A program made the position numbers and the translations under genes. Below are positions 35,272-45,273 of a DNA stretch of 64,000 nucleotides, piece after piece. Under the pieces are notes generated by a model. That model was given only the letters and a program-made list of their open reading frames with translations, made no database searches and was not told the DNA's origin. Origin of the DNA: Brachyspira innocens ATCC 29796 (lineage in GTDB: Bacteria; Spirochaetota; Brachyspiria; Brachyspirales; Brachyspiraceae); contig NZ_ARQI01000124.1 of NCBI RefSeq assembly GCF_000384655.1, positions 1-64,000 of the forward strand, written 5' to 3'. How positions within the stretch are numbered: position 1 is the stretch's first letter; each line of letters begins with the position of its first letter.

Positions 35272-36000
35272 CTATTTCTTGGCCTTTGAAACCAATTTTT
35301 TAAAAATATCTAAAGCAAAATCATGATGGGCATGCATCATCTCTGGATGAAACTGCACCCCAAGCACAAATTTACCGTCTTCCATATATTCTATGCTTTC
35401 AACTATACCATCTTTGGAATATCCAGTAGCAATTAATCCTTTACCCAAATCTTTTATAGCCAAATGGTGAAAAGAATTAACCCTTACACTCTCACCTACT
35501 ATCTCTCTGATAATGCTTCCCTCTTTAGTTGTCATACTATGTGTAGCTTCATAAGGTTTGGCACTTTGAGAATGTTTGATATAGCAATTATCTATAAGCG
35601 ATAAATCCTGATACAAACTTCCTCCAAAAGCAACATTAATAATCTGACAGCCCCTACATATACCGAGTATAGGTTTATTCATTTCTAAAGCATATTTAAC
35701 TATCTTTAATTCATGATTATCTCTTCTTGGAAATATTCTACCTAATTTGGAATGAATTTCTTCGCCCCAATAAATAGGATCAACATCATACCCACCCGAT
35801 AACAAAACCCCATCAACATGCGACACTTGCTCCTTTATATCCTCATCATTGTCTATCATAGGTACAATATAAGGAATTCCGCCTGCTTTAGACACCGAAA
35901 GAACATAGTCATCATTAACATAAGCTCTCTCATATCCAGAAAATACCCCATCATTATCATTACTTAAAATACTTCCGCTTATTCCTATTATAGGTTTCAT
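35272..36000 (-). CDS. Gamma-glutamyl-gamma-aminobutyrate hydrolase family (peptidase C26)
   Basis: 242 residues, a class I glutamine-amidotransferase-like fold. The nucleophile elbow is GICRGCQIINVAFGG with the first Cys catalytic, and GVQFHPEMMH supplies the His and Glu. VLLSGGYDVDPIYWGEE is the usual substrate-side motif. Relatives hydrolyse gamma-glutamyl-GABA (PuuD) or similar gamma-glutamyl amides in the cytoplasm. It precedes the APC permease in one unit. Confidence 0.88.
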   Translation of the reverse strand: MKPIIGISGSILSNDNDGVFSGYERAYVNDDYVLSVSKAGGIPYIVPMIDNDEDIKEQVSHVDGVLLSGGYDVDPIYWGEEIHSKLGRIFPRRDNHELKIVKYALEMNKPILGICRGCQIINVAFGGSLYQDLSLIDNCYIKHSQSAKPYEATHSMTTKEGSIIREIVGESVRVNSFHHLAIKDLGKGLIATGYSKDGIVESIEYMEDGKFVLGVQFHPEMMHAHHDFALDIFKKLVSKAKK

Positions 36001-37137
36001 ATTAACTCCAATATTTTTATATATAGTTTAATTATAATAAATATATTATTCATATTCAAGCAATAATAACATAAATAATACTTTTTTATTTATTTTTTAT
36101 AATTTTATAATATTTTATAGGTAAAATATATTTACTTATAAAACATTATAAAGTATTACTTTTAATGATATTACTACAAATAAACAATTATAATATACCA
36201 AAAAATAAATTACATATCACAAAATATTATTAAATATAATTTTACTTAATATCCTTTTTATATTTCTTCTATTTTTTACATGTTTTTACATATATTCATA
36301 ATATATAAATATATAATAGAAGAAATAAATCTATTTTTTAATTTCAATAAATATTATTTATAGTAAAAATATCAGCTTATATTTTATCTTTATTTGTTAA
36401 CAAGAATTATATTTAATTATATTTATTAATACTTTTTACGATTTTTTATATACTCTAAAAATACTGCCTCTCATATATAACAATAATAATAAATAGGAAA
36501 TACCCCCTATAATAAAGATATGGTAGTTAATATTATTATGATAGTTAATATAAAGTAAGGTATGGTATTAACAAAAACTGCTATTATAAAAGAGATATAT
36601 TAAATTTTCATTATTTATATAAAATATAAAATTAATAATATACTTAAATAATTTTTTTAATAATTATTTTTGATGCACTTTTTACAGCATTCGCTCTGCG
36701 GGCTTATCCAAAATAAGAGGTGTGTATCATAAGAATGGTAACTCTGTAACTCTGTAACTTCAAATCCATGCAAATATTCAAAACAAATTTATTTTTGACA
36801 AAATATATTTGTTTAGGTATATACCAATATATTTGAAACATATAATGGTGCTGTTTAAGAATTATTTTAACAATATTTAAGCAGTTTATAAAGATAAAGA
36901 ACAATAAAAACCTCAAAAATTATTTATTAAAATAATATAATTATAAAAATTGTATGTAGGCAGGTTTTAAAATAAGTTTAATATTAATAAAAAACATAAA
37001 AAAACATGTATTATTTATATACAGTAATAGATTTTTACATATATAAATTTTATACAATCATATTTATTTTGATACAAAATTGAATATATAAAAATAAAAT
37101 AAACAGTATAAAAATAATACATAGTACAGTATTTATT
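36001..37137. other. Long A/T-rich non-coding stretch
   Basis: More than 1.1 kb without a convincing gene; the only longish frame (36704-36916, minus) looks random. Visible items: a small GC-richer patch at about 36680-36720 with CGCTCTGCGGGC, reminiscent of the GC hairpin elements elsewhere in the window; a tandem AACTCTGT repeat near 36740; repeated TAGTTAATAT near 36525-36555; and a possible plus-strand promoter at 36795-36823. An unannotated small RNA cannot be excluded. Confidence 0.5.
36795..36823 (+). promoter_or_regulatory. Possible orphan promoter
   Basis: TTGACA (36795-36800), 17-nt spacer, TATATA (36818-36823). Only an 11-codon frame follows, so if active it may drive a small RNA. 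Confidence 0.35.
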
Positions 37138-37153
37138 TGGCACATTTTTTGCA
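37138..37153 (+). promoter_or_regulatory. Sigma-54-type promoter of clpB
   Basis: TGGCAC-N5-TTGCA, preceded by T, matches the -24/-12 consensus including the invariant GG and GC 12 nt apart. It lies 113 nt before the clpB ATG. Confidence 0.6.
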
Positions 37154-37221
37154 TACATATAAGCATAGCAGTTAAATGCTAAAAACAAATTATTTAATTA
37201 AAACTTAAATAATTAATTTAT

Positions 37222-37253
37222 AAAGGAGTAAGGCGGTATTAAAAAAGCCGTCT
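37222..37253 (+). promoter_or_regulatory. clpB leader: distant ribosome-binding site followed by a hairpin
   Basis: AAAGGAG (37222-37228) is 37 nt from the ATG. Between them AGGCGG (37231-37236) pairs with CCGTCT (37248-37253). No nearer ribosome-binding site is seen. Folding would bring the site to about 14 nt from the ATG. Confidence 0.45.
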
Positions 37254-37265
37254 ATTAATTAGAAT

Positions 37266-39845
37266 ATGGATTATAATAAATATACAATAAAAGCCCAAGA
37301 AGCTATAAATGAAGCTGCAAATATAGCTAACGGTGAAGATCATAATGAAATAAAAAGCGAACATTTACTTCTAGCATTATTAAAACAAGAGGACGGACTT
37401 ATTCAGCCTTTAGTAGAAAGAATAGGTGTTCCTATAAATACATTAATAGATAAAACTCAGAGATTAGTTGATGAAAATGTAAAAGTAACTGGTGAAAATG
37501 TACAGCTGCATTTATCATCTAATGCTGGTAAAATCTTAGCAAAAGCAGAAAAAGAAGCCAATGCTTTAAAAGATCAGTATGTATCTACAGAGCATATATT
37601 TTTAGCACTTGTTGAAGCTGACAATAAAGCAGGAGACATGCTAAGAAAAAGCGGAATATCTAAAAAAGAAGTTTTGAGTGCATTAAAAGTATTAAGAAAC
37701 GGTCAAAGAGTTAATAGCCAAGACCCAGAAGCAAAAATGCAGGCACTAGATAAATACTGCCGCGATTTAACAGAATTAGCCAAAGAAGGAAAAATAGACC
37801 CTGTTATAGGACGTGATGAAGAGATAAGGCGTGTTATGCAGGTATTATCAAGAAGAACAAAAAATAATCCAGTACTTATAGGTGAGCCTGGTGTTGGTAA
37901 GACAGCTATTGTTGAAGGACTTGCTAGAAGAATAGTTTCTCAAGATGTTCCTGAAGGACTTAAAAATAAAAGATTATTAGCTTTGGATTTGGGTGCTTTA
38001 GTAGCTGGTGCTAAATTCAGAGGAGAGTTTGAAGAGAGATTAAAAGCTGTTATTACTGAAATAGAAAAATCAGAAGGTAACATAATATTGTTTATAGATG
38101 AGCTTCATACTTTAGTAGGCGCAGGTGCCACTGAAGGAGCAATGGACGCTTCTAATTTATTAAAACCTGCATTAGCAAGAGGCGAATTAAGAGCAATAGG
38201 TGCTACTACTTTAGATGAATACAGAAAATATATAGAAAAAGATAAAGCACTTGAAAGAAGATTCCAGCAAGTTTATTGTAAAGAACCTAGCGTTGAAGAT
38301 ACTATTTCAATACTTAGAGGCTTAAAAGATAAATACGAAGTTCATCATGGTGTAAGAATAAAAGATGATGCATTAGTTGCTGCTGCTGTATTGTCAAACA
38401 GATACATAACTAACAGATACCTGCCAGACAAAGCTATTGACTTGGTAGATGAAGCTGCAAGCCAATTAAAAATAGAAATAGACAGTCAGCCTACTGAACT
38501 CGATAAATTGGAAAGAAAAATATTACAGCTTAATATAGAAAAACAGGCTCTTTCAAAAGAAAATGATCCTGCTTCTAAAGAAAGATTACAAAAACTTGAA
38601 AAAGAATTATCCGAGCTTTCTGAAGAGCGTAATGCTATGAAGCTTCAGTGGGATAATGAAAAAGGAAGAATTGAAGAAACTAGAAAATTAAAAGAAGAAC
38701 TTGAAGAGCTTAATATAAAAGAAACTCAGTATACGAGAGAAGGAAATCTAGCAAAAGCTGCCGAAATAAAATACGGTAAAATTCCAGAACTTCAGAAAAA
38801 ACTTGATGAGGCTTCTAAAGCAATGGAAGATGCTAAAAACTCAGATAAAAAAAGATTATTAAGAGAAGAGATTTCTGAAGATGATATAGCAAGAGTTATA
38901 TCCGTATGGACTGGAATACCTGTAAGTAAAATGCTTGCTAGCGAAAAACAAAAATACTTACAGCTTGAAGAAGTATTACATAAGAGAGTTGTAGGACAAG
39001 ATGAGGCTATAACTTCTGTTGCTGATGCTATTAGAAGAAATAGGGCTGGACTTTCTGATGAAAATAAACCTCTTGGAAGTTTCTTATTCATAGGACCTAC
39101 TGGAGTTGGTAAAACTGAGCTTGCTAAAACTCTTGCGGATTTCTTGTTTAGTGATGAGAAAGCACTCACAAGAATAGATATGAGTGAGTATATGGAGAAA
39201 TTCTCTGTTACTAGACTTATAGGAGCTCCTCCGGGATATGTTGGTTATGATGAAGGCGGACAATTAACAGAGGCTGTAAGAAGAAGACCTTATTCTGTTA
39301 TACTTTTTGATGAGATAGAAAAAGCTCACCCTGATGTATTTAATGTACTTCTTCAGGTATTAGATGACGGAAGACTTACTGACGGACAAGGAAGAATAGT
39401 AGATTTTAAAAATACTATTATAATAATGACTAGTAATTTAGGTTCTGATTTAATTCTTGAAGCTAATGATATAAAAGACATAAAAGAAAAAATTCAGGAA
39501 CTACTTAAAATGTCATTTAGACCAGAGTTCTTAAACAGAATAGATGAGATAATAACATTTACTAGACTTGACAAAAAATACATTGCTGAGATAGTAAGAA
39601 ATCAAATAGCAAGAGTTGCAAACAGACTTAAAGACAGAAGAATAACTTTAGATGTAAGCGATGAAGCTATAGATTATATTGCTGATATTGGTTATGATCC
39701 TCAATTTGGAGCAAGACCATTGAAAAGAGCTATACAAAACTATATAGAAAATCCTCTAGCTAAAGAAATGCTTGCAGGCAAATATTTAGAAGGAGATACT
39801 ATAAAAGTTGTAAAATCAGGCGATAGTTTAGTATTTGAAAAATAA
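37266..39845 (+). CDS. clpB: ATP-dependent disaggregase ClpB
   Basis: 859 residues. N-terminal Clp domain (1-145), first AAA+ module with Walker A GEPGVGKT at 206-213, the coiled-coil M domain at about 400-530, second AAA+ module with GPTGVGKT near 600 and sensor/arginine-finger regions to the end ([19 protein letters not shown]). The middle domain separates it from ClpA/ClpC. It rescues aggregated protein with DnaK in the cytoplasm. It is a single-gene unit with a sigma-54-type promoter and an unusual leader, ending in a shared terminator. Confidence 0.97.
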   Translation: MDYNKYTIKAQEAINEAANIANGEDHNEIKSEHLLLALLKQEDGLIQPLVERIGVPINTLIDKTQRLVDENVKVTGENVQLHLSSNAGKILAKAEKEANALKDQYVSTEHIFLALVEADNKAGDMLRKSGISKKEVLSALKVLRNGQRVNSQDPEAKMQALDKYCRDLTELAKEGKIDPVIGRDEEIRRVMQVLSRRTKNNPVLIGEPGVGKTAIVEGLARRIVSQDVPEGLKNKRLLALDLGALVAGAKFRGEFEERLKAVITEIEKSEGNIILFIDELHTLVGAGATEGAMDASNLLKPALARGELRAIGATTLDEYRKYIEKDKALERRFQQVYCKEPSVEDTISILRGLKDKYEVHHGVRIKDDALVAAAVLSNRYITNRYLPDKAIDLVDEAASQLKIEIDSQPTELDKLERKILQLNIEKQALSKENDPASKERLQKLEKELSELSEERNAMKLQWDNEKGRIEETRKLKEELEELNIKETQYTREGNLAKAAEIKYGKIPELQKKLDEASKAMEDAKNSDKKRLLREEISEDDIARVISVWTGIPVSKMLASEKQKYLQLEEVLHKRVVGQDEAITSVADAIRRNRAGLSDENKPLGSFLFIGPTGVGKTELAKTLADFLFSDEKALTRIDMSEYMEKFSVTRLIGAPPGYVGYDEGGQLTEAVRRRPYSVILFDEIEKAHPDVFNVLLQVLDDGRLTDGQGRIVDFKNTIIIMTSNLGSDLILEANDIKDIKEKIQELLKMSFRPEFLNRIDEIITFTRLDKKYIAEIVRNQIARVANRLKDRRITLDVSDEAIDYIADIGYDPQFGARPLKRAIQNYIENPLAKEMLAGKYLEGDTIKVVKSGDSLVFEK

Positions 39846-39866
39846 CTTTTAATTATTTAATTTAAT

Positions 39867-39902
39867 AAAAGGCTTACTAATAATAATTAGTAAGCCTTAA
39901 TT
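39867..39902. terminator. Bidirectional terminator between clpB and the ROK kinase
   Basis: AAGGCTTACTAAT pairs perfectly with ATTAGTAAGCCTT, with A-rich and T-rich flanks on the two sides. Confidence 0.8.
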
Positions 39903-39941
39903 TATTTTAAATATTTTTTATTAAATATTTTTACTCAAAAT

Positions 39942-40898
39942 TTAATTATTTCTAAAAAATAAAGCAGCACAGCCTAAAACACCCGCATCATTACCCAAAG
40001 AAGCAGGTTTAATTTCAACATTATTAACCATCATTCTAAGTCCGTAATTTCTTACTCCTCTGTTAATATGCTCTATCATCATATCAAAATCCTTACAAAG
40101 CCCTCCGCCTATAAGAACTAAATCCAAATCAAGCATATTCAAAGCCTGTGCTATAGACATACCCAAATAATAAGAACACTCAGCAATAGTTTCTTTAGCA
40201 AGTTCATCGCCTTTTTTGGCAGCATCAAATAAAGCTTTCGCCTTACCTTTATCTAATTCTTCATAAGTAAGCGATGTAGGAATAACACCTTTATGAATCT
40301 TTTGCTTAGCCATAGCAATAAAACCTGTAGCAGAAGCATAACGCTCTATACAGCCGCTTGAACCGCAGTTGCATTTATCACCATCTGGAACTACAAATAC
40401 ATGTCCAATCTCTCCAGCTCCGCCCAAAGCACCTGTAAATAATTGTCCATTAAGTACAAATCCGCCTCCTACACCTGTACCAAGAGTAATAAACATTACA
40501 GACTGATACGCTTTTTCTTTACCGCTTCCATATTTAGCCTCTCCTAAAGCAGCCATACTAGCGTCATTAGCTGTTTTTGTAGGTAAATTAAATTTATCTC
40601 CTATGTCTGCAAACTTTAATCCTTTAAGACCAGGTATATTTTCTGCTCCTCCCATATGAAGAGTTTCTCTGTTCATAACACCTGGGCAATCTATTCCTAA
40701 ACCAACAGCTTTATAATCATTAGGAATATTACTTTTTAATTTTTCTACAAACTCAGAAATAACTTTTTTATGCTCTTCTGTAGTATGTTTTGGATCAACG
40801 TCAAAATTATCTTTATATAAGATATTTCCGTTTTCTTCTATAACAGCACCTTTCATAGAAGTGCCGCCTATATCTATGGCTATAACTACATCTTTCAT
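39942..40898 (-). CDS. ROK-family sugar kinase (glucokinase-like)
   Basis: 318 residues, GGAG before the ATG. Phosphate loop AIDIGGTSMKGAVI at the N-terminus; ROK signature LGTGVGGGFVLNGQLFTGALGGAGEIGHVFV, then the zinc-binding CNCGSSGCIERYAS with the conserved His. It phosphorylates glucose or an N-acetyl-hexosamine. It lies 73 nt after a PfkB kinase and near a sialidase, so N-acetylmannosamine kinase is possible, but glucokinase is the safer call. Confidence 0.9.
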   Translation of the reverse strand: MKDVVIAIDIGGTSMKGAVIEENGNILYKDNFDVDPKHTTEEHKKVISEFVEKLKSNIPNDYKAVGLGIDCPGVMNRETLHMGGAENIPGLKGLKFADIGDKFNLPTKTANDASMAALGEAKYGSGKEKAYQSVMFITLGTGVGGGFVLNGQLFTGALGGAGEIGHVFVVPDGDKCNCGSSGCIERYASATGFIAMAKQKIHKGVIPTSLTYEELDKGKAKALFDAAKKGDELAKETIAECSYYLGMSIAQALNMLDLDLVLIGGGLCKDFDMMIEHINRGVRNYGLRMMVNNVEIKPASLGNDAGVLGCAALFFRNN

Positions 40899-40971
40899 GT
40901 TTAATACTCCTAATTTATATTTATTATACTATTTTAGTACAATAATACGAATTGTCAACAATAAATTAAAA

Positions 40972-41994
40972 TTATCTCTGTATTCGTCCTGAAGCGTCCC
41001 CATTATAAACTGTCATAACCTCATCAACAGTTACAACATTAAAATCACCCTCTATAGAATGTTTTAAACAGCTGGAAGCCGCTGCAAACTCAAGTGCTTC
41101 TCTGTCATCTCTAGCATTTAAAAATGAATATATAAGTCCAGCAGCAAAACTATCTCCTCCCCCTACCCTATCTACTATTTTTATAAGATACTCTTTTGAG
41201 AAAAAATATTCACTGCCATTATAAAGCATACAAGACCATAGATTCTCACTAGCAGAAATTGAGCCTCTTAAAGTTATACCAACTTTTTTTATATTAAATC
41301 TATCTGCTATTTCTTTGGCTACTTCTTTATATCCTTCATGAGAGAGTTTGCCTTCTATTATGTTACTATCTTTTGCCTTTATACCGAATACTTTTTCAGC
41401 ATCTTCTTCATTAGCTATACATATATCAGCATAAGGCATTAATTTGCTCATAGTCTCATTAGCCTCTTTTGATGTCCATAATTTCTTTCTGAAATTCAAA
41501 TCTAAACTTACAGTCAAATTTTTTTCTTTAGCCTTTTTGCAGGCTTCAATACAAACTTCAGCAACATTCTTACCAAGTGCAGGCGTGATTCCTGTAATAT
41601 GAAACCATTTTGCATTTTCAAAAATTTTATCCCAATCAAAATCATCTTTAGTACATTTTGACATAGAAGAATTAGCCCTATCATATATAACTTTAGAGCC
41701 TCTTTGACTAGCACCTTTCTCTAAAAAATATATACCTATTCTATCTCCGCCGAAAACTATATTTGAAACATCAACCCCATATCGTCTTAATTCATTAATA
41801 CAAGCCTGAGAAATATCATTTTTAGGAAGTTTGGTTACAAATGAAGTATCAACTCCAAAATTTGATAAAGCAAAAGATACATTAGCCTCTCCTCCTCCAA
41901 ATCTTGCATCATAAGAATCAGTCTGTACAAATCTCAAATTAGAAGGAGGTGAAAGCCTTAGCATTATTTCCCCGAACGTTATAACTGAAGCCAT
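40972..41994 (-). CDS. kdgK: PfkB-family carbohydrate kinase (2-keto-3-deoxygluconate kinase type)
   Basis: 340 residues, AAAGGA before the ATG. N-terminal GEIMLRLSPPSNLRF and DARFGGGEANVSFALSNFG match the KdgK branch; the catalytic loop is VDRVGGGDSFAAGLIYSFL with the base Asp. It phosphorylates a ketodeoxy sugar acid or related ketose using ATP. It is followed by the ROK kinase, suggesting a small sugar-catabolism unit. No aldolase or dehydrogenase is adjacent, so substrate remains uncertain. Confidence 0.82.
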   Translation of the reverse strand: MASVITFGEIMLRLSPPSNLRFVQTDSYDARFGGGEANVSFALSNFGVDTSFVTKLPKNDISQACINELRRYGVDVSNIVFGGDRIGIYFLEKGASQRGSKVIYDRANSSMSKCTKDDFDWDKIFENAKWFHITGITPALGKNVAEVCIEACKKAKEKNLTVSLDLNFRKKLWTSKEANETMSKLMPYADICIANEEDAEKVFGIKAKDSNIIEGKLSHEGYKEVAKEIADRFNIKKVGITLRGSISASENLWSCMLYNGSEYFFSKEYLIKIVDRVGGGDSFAAGLIYSFLNARDDREALEFAAASSCLKHSIEGDFNVVTVDEVMTVYNGDASGRIQR

Positions 41995-42098
41995 AGAAAA
42001 TCCTTTAATAAATCACATAATTAACATAATTTAATTAACATAATAGTACATTATATTTATAATTATTTCAATGAAATTATATAAATAAAATCTGCAAA

Positions 42099-42132
42099 TA
42101 AAAAAGAAAGGAAATAACTTCCTTTCTTTTTA
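42099..42132 (-). terminator. Terminator of the sialidase gene
   Basis: AAAAAGAAAGGAA pairs with TTCCTTTCTTTTT around a short loop; on the minus strand the stem itself ends in a U-rich run. It lies 20 nt past the sialidase stop. Confidence 0.7.
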
Positions 42133-42151
42133 TAGTTTCATATAGTATAAA

Positions 42152-43618
42152 TTACCATTTTCTAAAAACAGTTTTATCAGGAACAGTATAAAAATCTTTA
42201 TCACTTTCTGGTAAATTATCAGTAAGCCATCTTAAATTGAACCTTCTAAATACAATATTATAAAGCTCTTTACTAGTTTCTGGCAATCCTTGTCCACCCT
42301 GTTCTTCAGCTAATGATACTATTGTTCCGTCCCTTAATCTTGCCAAAGCAGAGTACCCAGCTCTTCCAGAATTTAATACTCTTAATTTTTTCCAAGACTC
42401 TCCCTCATCGTAGCTTATGAAAGCTGTTAAATTTCTCCTATCTGAATTTGAATCTAATGCCAAATGTATAAGTCTGTTTTTATTATATCCTTCTTTTGTA
42501 GAAGTGAATAAAATACCCTCAGCATTGCAAGCTCCGTCATAAAAATTGCCATTAGGAGTAATCTCTTCCCAAGAAGATCCTATATCTCCCATAGATCTAA
42601 ACCATACCCTATTTTTTACAGCAGCTTTCCAATTCCCAGAACGTACAGATAATAAAATTCTTCCGTCATTTAATTGAGTAACTACTTTAGGTTCATCTTG
42701 TGTACCTAATTTTCTTTTAGCTATACTTCTAACTGTCCAACTATGTCCATTATCAGTAGAAACTATAACAGCAGCAGCGGCAGTATTATTTTTAGTTCCT
42801 TTATTTACAAGCATGGCACCCATTAAAGTACCATTAGCAAGTCTTGCTCCAGTACCTGAAGCAGCAAAACCTCTGTCATAATCTTTTAAAAGTCCCTGTC
42901 CGAAATTATTAATATTTCCTTCAGCAAGTTCCCAATCGCTCCAATTAAGACCATCATCTGTACTCCTTGATATCATAATTTTAGATTGACCGCCTATTTC
43001 CCTTGCATAACCTCCACCTGCAGCACATAAAACAACTAAATCGCCATTAGCACATGAAAAAAATAAAGAATCCCCATGAGCAGTTTTATTATCAGAAGCT
43101 ATAGGAGGTATAGTTATTTCTGTTCCCCAATTTATACCTCCGTCTGTACTTCTCCTTACAACAATATCTATTGCTTTTGAACCAGCAAAACCAACATCTT
43201 CATAACTATCCTTTCTATAATCAGCAACTGCTATTATTGTATTTTTTTCTGAAACTGTTATTCCCGGTATCCTATATATTTTTTTTGGTTTATTAGGTTT
43301 ATTATTTTCTATCTCACTTCTAAAAATTATAGTTTGCTCCATAAAAGGCTTAACTTGTTCTTCAGGAGCTAAAAACCATTCTGGTTCATCTTCTTCAACA
43401 ATATCCGGCGGTACAACAGGAGGTATAACGGGCGGTGCAACAGGAGGTACAGTAGGAGGCAATACATCATTACCTCCATCATTTTCCTGAGAATTCCCGC
43501 CAGAACTATTTACATTATTTGGGAAAAAAGGATTTAACCTTTTAGAACATGAAACTGCACCGAATATTAACATACCAATAACAATACTAATCAATAAGAT
43601 AAGATATTTCTTTTTCAT
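42152..43618 (-). CDS. Lipoprotein exo-alpha-sialidase (neuraminidase, GH33-like)
   Basis: 488 residues from the ATG at 43618 (GGCGG upstream). Signal peptide with lipobox FGAVSC, Cys24. A proline-rich stalk of about 25 residues follows (VPPVAPPVIPPVVPPD). The catalytic part begins with the RIP motif YRIPGI and contains four Asp boxes: STDGGINWG, STDDGLNWS, STDNGHSWT and SYDEGESWK. By family knowledge it releases terminal sialic acid from host glycans such as mucin at the cell surface. A potential host-interaction factor. Sialic-acid uptake genes are not in this window. Confidence 0.9.
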   Translation of the reverse strand: MKKKYLILLISIVIGMLIFGAVSCSKRLNPFFPNNVNSSGGNSQENDGGNDVLPPTVPPVAPPVIPPVVPPDIVEEDEPEWFLAPEEQVKPFMEQTIIFRSEIENNKPNKPKKIYRIPGITVSEKNTIIAVADYRKDSYEDVGFAGSKAIDIVVRRSTDGGINWGTEITIPPIASDNKTAHGDSLFFSCANGDLVVLCAAGGGYAREIGGQSKIMISRSTDDGLNWSDWELAEGNINNFGQGLLKDYDRGFAASGTGARLANGTLMGAMLVNKGTKNNTAAAAVIVSTDNGHSWTVRSIAKRKLGTQDEPKVVTQLNDGRILLSVRSGNWKAAVKNRVWFRSMGDIGSSWEEITPNGNFYDGACNAEGILFTSTKEGYNKNRLIHLALDSNSDRRNLTAFISYDEGESWKKLRVLNSGRAGYSALARLRDGTIVSLAEEQGGQGLPETSKELYNIVFRRFNLRWLTDNLPESDKDFYTVPDKTVFRKW

Positions 43619-43727
43619 TTTTAATCCGCCCTGTATAAAATATAGCATGTATTTTTCATAAATAAGTGATTTAAACATAACAAAAAAGAACAATAAGTAA
43701 AGTATTTTTTTTAAAAATATTTTTTTA

Positions 43728-43755
43728 TTGACTATAATTTTAAAATTATTAGTAT
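43728..43755 (+). promoter_or_regulatory. Promoter of the 223-residue envelope protein
   Basis: TTGACT (43728-43733), 16-nt spacer, TAGTAT (43750-43755), 37 nt before the ATG. Confidence 0.5.
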
Positions 43756-43791
43756 TATATAGTTAATATTAATAATTTTAATGGAGTTTAT

Positions 43792-44463
43792 ATGATAAAG
43801 AAAAGAATATTTACATTAATAATATTGCTTATAATGATATGTAAAACAACATTTACACAAGTTAAAGGCGGGTTTGAAGCAATAGTTAATGTTCCTATAG
43901 GTATGGGTATTACCATAATTCATAATAATGTAGAAGTTAAAGGAAATCCTAAAGGCAAAGTGAATTTTCAAGGCGGCATTGAGCTAAATCTAGGATATAT
44001 GTTTCAAATAAAAGAAAGAATGGGAATTAGTTTATTAGGGGTGATGGGATATAGTTATACTGAAACTAGATATTCCAAATATGATAATAAAGTGCACTAT
44101 CAATTTACTGATAATGATATATATTTTGGTATAATGCCTAAATTTGATTTTTATTCATGTTCAATAGGATTAAATATAGGGTATAAAATAACACTTACCC
44201 CAAACTCTTTATATTATAGTCCAGAAGCTGGAAATATAGAAATAAAACATGATCATTATGCCAGACTTTATATTAGAGGAACTTTTGATTATTCTTTTTT
44301 TGCAGGTATAGACTCAGCAATAAATCTAGGATTTTATGTAGGATATGACTTTGGAAGCTACTGGGCACAAACAAGTGAATATTTAAATGTGGTTAAAGAT
44401 GAAACATTCGGCAATGCAGATATAGGTATTCAATTAGGATACAGATACGGGCCTAAATTCTAG
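43792..44463 (+). CDS. Putative outer-membrane beta-barrel protein
   Basis: 223 residues with TGGAG before the ATG. A signal peptide of about 22 residues ends after KTTFTQ. The rest alternates polar and hydrophobic/aromatic residues in strand-like runs, many starting from Gly-Tyr (ELNLGYMFQI, GLNIGYKITL, NLGFYVGYDFG) and ends IQLGYRYGPKF, with a terminal Phe typical of outer-membrane barrels. About 8 strands seem likely. I cannot name the family or a ligand. It stands alone between divergent and convergent neighbours. Confidence 0.65.
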   Translation: MIKKRIFTLIILLIMICKTTFTQVKGGFEAIVNVPIGMGITIIHNNVEVKGNPKGKVNFQGGIELNLGYMFQIKERMGISLLGVMGYSYTETRYSKYDNKVHYQFTDNDIYFGIMPKFDFYSCSIGLNIGYKITLTPNSLYYSPEAGNIEIKHDHYARLYIRGTFDYSFFAGIDSAINLGFYVGYDFGSYWAQTSEYLNVVKDETFGNADIGIQLGYRYGPKF

Positions 44464-44480
44464 CAATAAAATTTAATACT

Positions 44481-44517
44481 AATAAAGCCCGAATTCTATT
44501 AAAATTCAGGCTTTATT
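44481..44517. terminator. Bidirectional terminator
   Basis: AATAAAGCC pairs with GGCTTTATT, with an inner GAATT/AATTC stem past one mismatch. It separates the converging barrel-protein and cysE genes. Confidence 0.75.
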
Positions 44518-44539
44518 AAACTATAATACACTTTTATAT

Positions 44540-45262
44540 TCACATATCATTATTAAGTGTTAACCTTTTATTTTCCTCAACTGATTCTAATACTATACAG
44601 TTAGCACCAATTATAGCATTTTCTCCTATAACGGTATTGCCTCCAAATATAGAAGCATTAGCATATATTGTAACATAATCACAAACTGTGGGGTGTCTTT
44701 TTAGTCCTTCCAAACTCCTGCCATTAGTTAAAGATAATGCCCCCAAAGTTACGCCCTGATATATTTTAACATGATGACCTATAACAGTGGTCTCTCCTAT
44801 AACAATTCCAGTACCATGATCTATAAAGAAGTAATCGCCTATAGTCGCTCCAGGGTGAATATCTATGCCAGTTTTTGAATGTGCAAATTCTGATATTGTT
44901 CTAGCTATTAAGTACTCATTTTGATTATAAAATATATGTGCTATTCTATAATGAAAAATAGCCCTAAATCCGGGATAAGTTAATACTATTTCATCATAAG
45001 ATTTTGAAGCAGGATCAGACTGATAGAAAAACTCTAAATCTTTCTGCAGACTTAATGTAATATCATCAAGCTGCTCTATAAAATCAAGCAAGTAAGAATC
45101 ATTAGTAACTATATTCATATAAAGTTTTGCTATATTTTTTTTTACAATATCTTTATTAGGACTCTCTCTAAAAAAATTAGGAAAAGCATAATCTCTAATA
45201 AGTTTAACAATCTCTTTTATATCTTTTTGATTAGGAAGTTCATTAAAAGTTTTGAGTTTCAT
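44540..45262 (-). CDS. cysE: Serine O-acetyltransferase
   Basis: 240 residues from the ATG at 45262, which has AAAGGA 7 nt upstream; an upstream TTG would overlap cysK and is not needed. Left-handed beta-helix: GIDIHPGATIGDYFFIDHGTGIVIGETTVIGHHVKIYQGVTLGALSL with the catalytic His residues, then HPTVCDYVTIYANASIFG. It makes O-acetylserine from serine and acetyl-CoA, the substrate of CysK encoded just upstream. The N-terminal region is of the EpsC/spirochaete type. Confidence 0.93.
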   Translation of the reverse strand: MKLKTFNELPNQKDIKEIVKLIRDYAFPNFFRESPNKDIVKKNIAKLYMNIVTNDSYLLDFIEQLDDITLSLQKDLEFFYQSDPASKSYDEIVLTYPGFRAIFHYRIAHIFYNQNEYLIARTISEFAHSKTGIDIHPGATIGDYFFIDHGTGIVIGETTVIGHHVKIYQGVTLGALSLTNGRSLEGLKRHPTVCDYVTIYANASIFGGNTVIGENAIIGANCIVLESVEENKRLTLNNDM

Positions 45263-45273
45263 AAATATATCCT

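Noticed and set aside
36704-36916. 70-residue minus-strand frame in the long intergenic region
   Set aside because: No ribosome-binding site, odd composition and no family resemblance; it looks like random open A/T-rich sequence.
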